Positions 61,093 to 64,000 of a stretch of DNA of 64,000 bases are shown piece after piece. A program made the position numbers and the translations under genes. The notes beneath the pieces were generated by a model. It did no database searches and was not told the origin of the DNA. It saw only the letters and a program-made list of their open reading frames with translations. The stretch covers positions 44,207,037 to 44,271,036 of the forward strand of contig OX345636.1 of assembly GCA_947044365.1 (NCBI GenBank). Reading direction: 5' to 3'. Within the stretch, counting starts at the first letter, position 1; every line of letters begins with the position of its first letter. Source of the stretch: Petrosia ficiformis. Its lineage: Eukaryota > Porifera > Demospongiae > Haplosclerida > Petrosiidae.

Positions 61093-62129
61093 CTTATTCT
61101 TTCTTTCTACATCTCTGATAACATCATGTAAGTACATTATATTATTCGTGTATGTAGTAATGTTTCTAATCTATTCTTTTTGTTTTGTAGCATCCTTCCA
61201 GGCTTGCAACACACATCCAAAGAATGTAAGAATATACATGTACATGTACATGTATTTGTACATGTACCTTTTTTGATTATTTATATACCTACTGTAATAT
61301 ACACATGTACATGTAGTAGTTAGTTAGTATGATAATAATCAGTGGTGCGGAAATACCAAGTCGTGCAGGACATTGTCCAATAAATCTAGTGAATGTCCAG
61401 TAAGTTGAACCTGAACTGTATACAAAGTATAATTTATGGTGTTTAAAATTGGCTCACTATTTCCACACCCCTGATAATAATTTTATACATTTTTACTTAT
61501 AGTATGACTAGGTTCTTGTGCTTTTATTCATGTATTGAACTATAATTATTATAATTATATAGGCTTACAATTAATGGATTAGTTTTAGTTTACTCAGTGT
61601 TCTCACCAGGATTTTAGAAATTGGTAGTGCATGGAAGAAATTTTTATTAATAATTTTTGCCCAAAAATCTAAAGGGTGTGACTAATTAACTTCAAGCGTG
61701 ACAATAATTAGCTCAAGTGGCCAATTAAAAACTTGTTTGTCGTATTTAGTTCAAGTAAGAGAGTGTAAATAATGTACAGTACATGTATTTACGATAGTGC
61801 GAAGGTTGAGCCAGATGGTGGTGCAGGTTGAATTCCAGGGCTTATTTTGTGATATACAGACTGTGTAAATAGTGGAACAGCACAACTACCAAAATGCCTA
61901 GTGAGAATCCGAGTTTACTCTCTAAAGTTATGAACATTTTTTTGAGGTCATGGTGAATGGGAACAACCTTTAGTTATATGTAATTTTTTTTTCCTTTAGC
62001 ATCATCAACAGCTGGTTGTATTCTTCTTGGTATATTAACCCCTACTTCTCCCACTCCCTCACCTCTGAGTCATAGTTTTGCTTCATTCCTTAACCAACGT
62101 TGGCATATCATTGGAGACAATTGTGGGAG
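37469..62129 (+). CDS. WDR7: WDR7 / Rabconnectin-3 beta, N-terminal part (10 exons, 3' incomplete)
   Basis: WDR7 is a WD-repeat protein that partners with DMXL proteins (Rabconnectin-3 alpha) and supports assembly and activity of the vacuolar proton ATPase on vesicle membranes. Ten exons (listed separately) give 349 codons plus 2 nt. All junctions use GT-AG, and every phase matches. The start ([20 protein letters not shown]) resembles the conserved WDR7 N-terminus. WD-type blocks follow: [86 protein letters not shown] and [20 protein letters not shown]. The last exon ends with [10 protein letters not shown], matching the region before the next WD block in vertebrate WDR7. Later exons lie beyond the right edge. 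Identification is by recalled resemblance of the whole order, not by search. Confidence 0.9.
37581..37700 (+). repeat. (TA)n microsatellite in WDR7 intron 1
   Basis: Three TA runs totalling more than 90 nt, starting about 35 nt after the exon 1 donor. Confidence 0.95.
38640..39047. mobile_element. MITE family 1, copy 3
   Basis: Starts tatccctatgattgctttgg and ends cagggatggccctgtggac. Shares catgcctgaaata, aatagctagctattagttcc and aactgacccagcccccggaa with the other copies. Lies in WDR7 intron 1. Confidence 0.65.
39721..40859. mobile_element. Second copy of the atcagagagtacgg element with foldback
   Basis: 39721-40440 is the opposite-orientation copy of 22463-21780. It is followed at 40591-40859 by a copy of the foldback (caagaataataaaaaacc ... 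ttattattcttg). It ends about 100 bp before WDR7 exon 2. Confidence 0.6.
40958..41045 (+). CDS. WDR7: WDR7 exon 2
   Basis: 88 nt. Acceptor attacactattag, donor gtgagt. The first base completes a Val codon, then [20 protein letters not shown], a canonical WD repeat ending. Ends in phase 0. Confidence 0.88.
41097..41360. mobile_element. MITE family 2, copy in WDR7 intron 2
   Basis: Left end agtctgttcactttcatgat, right end gaggtcatagtgagtgtgga, roughly inverted. The related copy at 57457-57758 has clearer ends. Fragments lie at about 61935-61975 and at the window's right edge (63973-64000). Confidence 0.5.
41630..45050 (-). mobile_element. Non-LTR retrotransposon (LINE) with C-terminal restriction-like endonuclease
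   Basis: It reads right to left in WDR7 intron 2, antisense to the gene. Order: start near 45048 (MAAGSPVC), C2H2 finger [20 protein letters not shown] (about 44730-44670), Ser/Pro-rich linker, [12 protein letters not shown], reverse transcriptase (43830-42900), connector, Cys-His motif [18 protein letters not shown] (about 42180-42125), and a PD-(D/E)XK-like nuclease ([20 protein letters not shown], about 42025-41960; downstream [18 protein letters not shown]). A T-rich (ATTT)n stretch ends the 3' side. Architecture with N-terminal C2H2, RT and C-terminal RLE is that of the R2/R4/NeSL-like early LINE clades. Several frameshifts inactivate it. The clade is not resolved by eye. Confidence 0.82.
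42901..43944 (-). pseudogene. LINE reverse transcriptase domain
   Basis: A 347-codon uninterrupted frame. RT blocks: [17 protein letters not shown] (block 1), [38 protein letters not shown] (first catalytic Asp region), [20 protein letters not shown] and [12 protein letters not shown] (YxDD). The thumb follows in the adjacent frame ([20 protein letters not shown]). Neighbouring frames (43892-44827 and 42629-42901) carry the flanking domains after single-base shifts. Confidence 0.88.
45580..45867 (+). other. Coding-like segment with a 66-bp in-frame duplication
   Basis: The frame [20 protein letters not shown] is repeated exactly twice (units at 45621-45686 and 45687-45752), then [20 protein letters not shown] follows to TAG at 45865-45867. 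No start or splice context is convincing and no domain is recognised. It may be a fragment of a decayed transposon protein. Confidence 0.3.
46531..46937 (+). repeat. Direct duplication of about 160 bp
   Basis: 46531-46692 and 46765-46937 share long stretches (tcaattccaacat, actgaattcgttgatagaag, gcctagacatgattcatcac). The copies differ by indels. Lies in WDR7 intron 2. Confidence 0.75.
47060..48780 (-). other. Intron 2 stretch with coding-like debris on the - strand
   Basis: Segments such as [20 protein letters not shown] followed by a Lys/Glu-rich coiled coil (47373-47089), and [20 protein letters not shown] (about 48620-48560), look like protein but are not joined by usable splice sites. 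No domain is recognised. They are possibly remains of a DNA transposon ORF. Confidence 0.2.
48768..49497 (+). repeat. 64-bp minisatellite, about 11 copies
   Basis: The unit contains ccacatgagctacatatcac and ttacatttaccatgccgtaa. Spacing between copies is 64-66 bp. Two unit types alternate on the left (tgccttgtgtttgagaacg and tgtttcttgttttagaatg); the right third is a third type (tgtctcatgtttgagaatgg). Lies in WDR7 intron 2. Confidence 0.95.
49500..50990. other. Intronic DNA, no gene recognised
   Basis: Unremarkable AT-rich intron sequence. At 51001-51080 a short frame ([20 protein letters not shown] then LHLWN) resembles a WD-repeat strand but fits no WDR7 junction. Confidence 0.4.
51097..51453 (+). 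repeat. 72-bp tandem repeat, five copies
   Basis: The unit includes ctacaggctccagaagccac, aacctcagagaacctagttt and gtgactcccctcag. The period is 72 bp (gact at 51157, 51229 and so on). One frame is open through the last four copies and reads as a 24-residue repeat ([20 protein letters not shown]), but no start or splice evidence supports translation. Confidence 0.9.
51545..51919 (+). repeat. Direct duplication of about 173 bp that reaches the exon 3 acceptor
   Basis: Copies start at about 51548 and 51721 (tgtattattttattctattt, then ctttgtgcttgtctt, then tcattacaatatggattaca). The third, partial copy is the exon 3 acceptor itself (tattttattctattttag). In copies 1 and 2 the sequence after the tract still resembles the exon's first 20 bases, but the AG is lost. 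Confidence 0.75.
51920..52029 (+). CDS. WDR7: WDR7 exon 3
   Basis: 110 nt, phase 0 start. Acceptor ttctattttag, donor gtaaga. Encodes [20 protein letters not shown] and then [16 protein letters not shown] plus two bases. Matches the region after the first WD of WDR7 (LLFGHTASI in vertebrates). Confidence 0.88.
51981..52300 (+). repeat. Tandem array of the 3' half of WDR7 exon 3 with its donor, four copies
   Basis: Units of 86, 86 and 92 bp start at 51981 (inside the exon), 52067, 52153 and 52245. Each holds about 49 bp of exon 3 coding sequence, the donor and about 35 bp of intron. Donors are at 52030 (gtaaga), 52116 (gtaaga), 52208 (gtaaga) and 52294 (gtaagt). Copy 3 carries a 6-bp catgta insertion. 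Confidence 0.95.
52438..52543 (+). repeat. 33-bp tandem repeat, three copies
   Basis: The unit ttaacttagtcaccagtact gtttagctagaa is repeated three times in WDR7 intron 3. Confidence 0.95.
52560..53370. other. Intron 3 DNA rich in tacatgta words
   Basis: No gene. Frequent acatgtacatgtac tracts (for example 53085-53115) and short palindromic runs. Confidence 0.5.
53371..53835. mobile_element. MITE family 1, copy 4
   Basis: Starts gatatattgagaaaaaagta tccctat and ends agggatggccctacgggccat. Shares ggcactagtgtctctacctt and ctggggcctgaagaagtaag with copy 2. Lies in WDR7 intron 3. Confidence 0.65.
54253..54334 (+). CDS. WDR7: WDR7 exon 4
   Basis: 82 nt. Acceptor ttcattttag, donor gtacaa. The first base completes a Gly codon, then [20 protein letters not shown] and GRHSGIK. 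A WD repeat. Confidence 0.88.
54665..54933 (+). repeat. CT-rich microsatellite forming the exon 5 polypyrimidine tract
   Basis: About 270 nt of ctctctgtctgtctctct repeats run up to 4 nt before the acceptor ctcacag. Long frames open through it on both strands are artefacts of the repeat. Confidence 0.95.
54938..55027 (+). CDS. WDR7: WDR7 exon 5
   Basis: 90 nt, phase 0 at both ends. Acceptor ctcacag, donor gtaatt. Encodes [20 protein letters not shown] and [10 protein letters not shown], matching the GHYPEILVVDATSLE region of vertebrate WDR7. Confidence 0.88.
55440..55530 (+). repeat. SINE-like fragment with (TTTC)n
   Basis: ttgcctcaggtgtctttc, then (tttc)n, then catctccaataacatcatgt. Same words at 61045-61135 and, inverted, at 17495-17560. 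Confidence 0.45.
55851..55929 (+). CDS. WDR7: WDR7 exon 6
   Basis: 79 nt. Acceptor cctctacag, donor gttaga. Encodes [20 protein letters not shown] and PNVDKK plus one base. Corresponds to the SPDWISSMSI region of vertebrate WDR7. Confidence 0.87.
56436..56930. mobile_element. MITE with ccgtatttcctcgtataaac ends
   Basis: The terminal inverted repeats accgtatttcctcgtataaa and its complement enclose about 495 bp. Sub-terminal gcgtttatt/ggcgtttat words recur on both sides. An internal frame (about 56553-56753) is not convincing as a protein. Lies in WDR7 intron 6. Confidence 0.75.
57180..57232 (+). repeat. CT microsatellite at the exon 7 acceptor
   Basis: ctctttctctctctctctct and further CT units form the pyrimidine tract of the acceptor ttacctttccag at 57242. 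Confidence 0.95.
57243..57442 (+). CDS. WDR7: WDR7 exon 7
   Basis: 200 nt, the longest visible exon. Encodes [20 protein letters not shown], then [20 protein letters not shown], then [12 protein letters not shown]. Matches the VTGILKVW and LLVVCSKYWRVFDAG region of vertebrate WDR7. Donor gttagt, phase 0. Confidence 0.9.
57457..57758. mobile_element. MITE family 2, clearest copy
   Basis: Left end agtctgttcacattcacgat gtcctcaaaa, right end ttttctgaggacaaggtgaa cgtgaatgac. The ends are imperfect inverted repeats. Sits 15 bp after the exon 7 donor. Confidence 0.6.
58018..58130 (+). repeat. Short tandem repeat, three copies of about 42 bp
   Basis: aatccaagaggacgtactca caaaactgacaac repeated three times with small changes in WDR7 intron 7. 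Confidence 0.9.
58380..58650. mobile_element. Inverted-repeat element with gattctgaaatc ends
   Basis: agggctgtgaatcggctgag attctgaaatc is mirrored by gatttcagaatct at about 58637-58650. It shares words with 31093-32008 (gcttcctgtcac; aatcgatt). The right end comes within 20 bp of the exon 8 acceptor. Confidence 0.5.
58667..58821 (+). CDS. WDR7: WDR7 exon 8
   Basis: 155 nt. Acceptor ctttttttag, donor gtaagt. Encodes [20 protein letters not shown], then [20 protein letters not shown] and [11 protein letters not shown]. Matches the [23 protein letters not shown] region of vertebrate WDR7. Confidence 0.9.
58835..59168 (+). repeat. Tandem repeat of 24-35 bp, about 11 copies
   Basis: The unit is actatagactgggttgatta followed by tacatgta of variable length. 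Starts 14 nt after the exon 8 donor. Confidence 0.95.
59169..60005. other. Intron 8 DNA, no gene
   Basis: Holds duplicated words around accatacagtaacattaatt (59692) that also occur at 55607. No exon is seen. Confidence 0.45.
60007..60718. mobile_element. MITE family 1, copy 5, carrying a nested MITE
   Basis: Starts tatggcccatagggccatct and ends with the complement of agaaaaggtatccctatgat. Internal ggcttggtcaattaattggc matches the other copies. It is longer than its relatives because a second MITE (60068-60268) is inserted in it. Confidence 0.65.
60068..60268. mobile_element. Small MITE with tatatgtgacctaattttc ends
   Basis: The 201-bp element has near-perfect inverted ends (tatatgtgacctaattttcg and gaaaattaggtcacatata). 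A further inner inverted pair, aaatttggtaccca and ggataccaaattt, makes it almost a full hairpin. Confidence 0.8.
60995..61135 (+). repeat. SINE-like sequence with a Pol III B-box-like motif and (TTTC)n tail
   Basis: gtgggtttgaatcccacctg resembles a tRNA T-arm and B box. It is followed by gaggcaactctcattttc, a (tttc)n run and acatctctgataacatcatg. No A box or complete tRNA fold is visible upstream, so this is a 3' part only. Confidence 0.45.
61191..61225 (+). CDS. WDR7: WDR7 exon 9 (35-nt micro-exon)
   Basis: Acceptor tgttttgtag, donor gtaaga. Encodes [11 protein letters not shown] across the junctions; the phase fits exons 8 and 10 exactly. Skipping it would break the frame. Confidence 0.75.
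61230..61999. other. Intron 9
   Basis: No gene. 61935-61975 holds the right half of MITE family 2 (gaggtcatggtgaatgggaa). Confidence 0.45.
62000..62129 (+). CDS. WDR7: WDR7 exon 10 (last visible)
   Basis: 130 nt. Acceptor tttcctttag, donor gtaata. Encodes [20 protein letters not shown], then [17 protein letters not shown] and two bases of the next codon. The end aligns with the FHKLLIQGDSSGR stretch before the following WD repeat in vertebrate WDR7. Confidence 0.82.
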
Positions 62130-62136
62130 GTAATAC

Positions 62137-62275
62137 TGTATATATATATATAATAATATAATTATATATATATATATATATGTATGTACATGTATATACA
62201 TGTATGTATATACATGTACATATGTATATATACATGTATATACAGTATATATATATATATACGTACATGTAACAG
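62137..62275 (+). repeat. TA/tacatgta microsatellite in WDR7 intron 10
   Basis: Alternating (ta)n and tacatgta units, starting 7 nt after the exon 10 donor. Confidence 0.95.
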
Positions 62276-62630
62276 TGTTTTTGATAAGCTCATATGATGC
62301 ACTATTGGCCCATTGAGCTTCTTATTTGGCACTGTACAGTTCTTTCTTTGGGCCAATGGTGCAGTTAATTATGATTATATTCTCACTAATAGCATTAATT
62401 GTTTGTTGGTTCAAGATGTACATATATTCCCAATGGCTCACACACTAACTATTGCTGAGCCAATTTGGCCCATGATTCAAAATTTATCAAAACCTCTGAC
62501 ATGTACATGTATATATACGTATATACATTGTATATATACAGTACGATATGATATACAGTATAATATGATATTGTATTTAAAAGCAAGTTGTAGAGTGACA
62601 GTTATTATTGCAATAAACTTAAACCCTTTT

Positions 62631-63012
62631 TCAGGGGTTCATACAAGGGGGCAGGGGGGGGGGAGTCAGGGTAGGGTGAGACCTGGGATATCCCCCCACC
62701 CCAAGAAATTTCACAACCAAAATGAAATTTCAACATATATTCTCTGTTTTAAAATGCTGAGGATTCCATCGAAGCCAATGTCAGGTTTTGGGCATGTGCT
62801 AATTACCTTAGAATGGCTATACATGTAAGTACATGTACATCCAGAATGCCTCAGAATCAATCTCAGAGCATCTGTTTTTGAAAAATTTCTTGGGTGGCCA
62901 TGCCCCCAGACCCATAGTTGGGGAATGATTTAGCTCTTGTCAATGCCAAATTTTGCTGTTTCCCACTGCATCACCCCACCCCAAGCTCAAAATCCTGTAT
63001 GAACCCCTGCTT
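62631..63012. mobile_element. Inverted-repeat element with caggggttcataca ends
   Basis: caggggttcatacaaggg (from 62634) is mirrored by cctgtatgaacccctg ending at 63010. The interior has gggggg and ccccacccc tracts on opposite sides. Related to 30128-30392. Confidence 0.6.
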
Positions 63013-64000
63013 TTAGTAACCCTATTATTATTATAATTAATCTATTACTAAAATTATGAGAAAAGTATCGTATAAATGTAGTACAGTGTAGGTATTATTG
63101 GCAGTAGGAAAATTTTACGAAACTCTAAAAATCTTCATATTGACGAAGTTAAATTTAGTGACATTAATTAAATACAGAAGGTCTACAGATTCAGAGAAAC
63201 CGAAAACTTTCCTAGAAACTTCCAAAATGTTCACCTTGTTAATAACTTCAGAGTAACCTGTCTTACCTTTACTGATGTGTGAGAACAGACCAATTCGATC
63301 ACGTGTTCTAAGAGATACAGAGATTAGAAATTAGCACTATCCTTTTTCTGTAAGTATAGTAAAGTCAGGTATTGGTACAGTTGGTCACTTTCAACTGTAC
63401 CAACTCTATTTTACTGGACAAATTGTCTGATTAGTTATAAGAATACTACAACCAAATACATAAGTACAGTATGATTGCAGAGAAATTAATTATTAGTCAA
63501 AAGCAGTCATGACCTACCTAGCAGGTTCATAAGACTTGCTTTTTGTCCAGACAAATTCACAAATTGCTGGTAAATATTGTTTTGTCCAAATGTTTCTGCT
63601 GGACACTTTCAAAAACTATTTTGAGCACTTTAATATTATACTGTTTCAGTAACAGAAAAATATAGAGAATGTACATGTACACTGTGGTTGTTTCACTCAT
63701 CACAGAAGTTCCTTTATGACTCTCCTGAATGTTGTCGTGCTGTAACTCTGACTCTTTCAGCCCATGAAATCCACTAGCACTACTTCTTTATTGCATATAA
63801 ATTAATATAGTAATCACACACATTATAACTAGTATCAATGGAGAGAGTACAATATAGTACAATATAGTACAGATAAAAATTATAAACAGGATACATAATT
63901 GTCAAAATAATATTACATAATTATGTAGTATGATAATAAATTAATGTAATGTGTTTAACTACATGTACCTAAAGTCTGTTCACGTTCAGGAGTCGCGAAC
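63013..64000. other. WDR7 intron 10, continuing past the edge
   Basis: No exon recognised. The last 28 bases (aaagtctgttcacgttcagg) are the left end of another MITE family 2 copy cut by the window edge. Confidence 0.45.

Noticed and set aside
62083..62828. ORFs rich in Tyr/Ile/Val around the TA repeats and MITE at 62.1-62.8 kb
   Set aside because: They are repeat-driven or element-internal; none continues WDR7 after exon 10.

Overview
The window is eukaryotic nuclear DNA. It is AT-rich, has spliced genes with GT-AG introns, and is packed with transposable elements. Two host genes can be followed. The first is on the + strand. Ten exons between 37469 and 62129 encode the N-terminal WD-repeat half of WDR7 (Rabconnectin-3 beta), and every exon phase joins cleanly; the gene runs off the right edge. 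The second is on the - strand. Three phase-0 exons at 19545-19441, 17460-17365 and 2237-2148 encode ankyrin repeats, and the gene continues past the left edge. More tentative - strand exons lie between 35.7 and 28.9 kb, so the two genes probably diverge from a shared 5' region at about 35.7-37.5 kb. The gene set, the element families (Ty3/gypsy with integrase ahead of reverse transcriptase, a restriction-like-endonuclease LINE, pogo/Tigger, Tc1/mariner) and the base composition suggest an early-branching invertebrate. A demosponge is my best guess, but the window alone does not prove it.

Layout. 0.2-2.0 kb: a two-exon gag-like gene of a mobile element (- strand) with one nonsense codon. 2.15-19.5 kb: ankyrin exons separated by a 15.1 kb intron. 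That intron holds an orphan ORF near 4.1 kb, an inverted-repeat element (4.6-5.1 kb), a decayed DDE transposase (5.5-6.4 kb), a nearly complete LTR retrotransposon (7.65-12.74 kb), a pogo/Tigger-like transposase with a C-terminal zinc finger (13.0-14.7 kb) and half of a Tc1/mariner transposase (15.3-15.7 kb). 18.3-23.1 kb: MITEs and nested inverted repeats. 23.2-26.8 kb: a second, internally deleted LTR retrotransposon with a perfect 5-bp target duplication, followed by an inverted copy of part of its own integrase (26.9-27.4 kb). 27.4-35.7 kb: mostly non-coding, with low-confidence exons. 36.0-37.05 kb: a TIR element with a MITE nested in it, beside the WDR7 start. 37.5-62.1 kb: WDR7. Its 10.9 kb intron 2 holds MITEs, an antisense LINE (41.6-45.05 kb) and minisatellites.

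The most unusual structures are: (1) both borders of WDR7 exon 3 have been tandemly copied into the adjacent introns, leaving four consensus splice donors in a row; (2) two different LTR elements share the Gmr1-type order INT-RT-RNaseH; (3) CT microsatellites serve as the polypyrimidine tracts of two WDR7 acceptors; (4) a nest of inverted repeats lies at 20.95-23.11 kb. I found no CRISPR array, rRNA, true tRNA or prokaryotic operon. All exon models come from reading splice signals and family resemblance by eye; no search or alignment was run.
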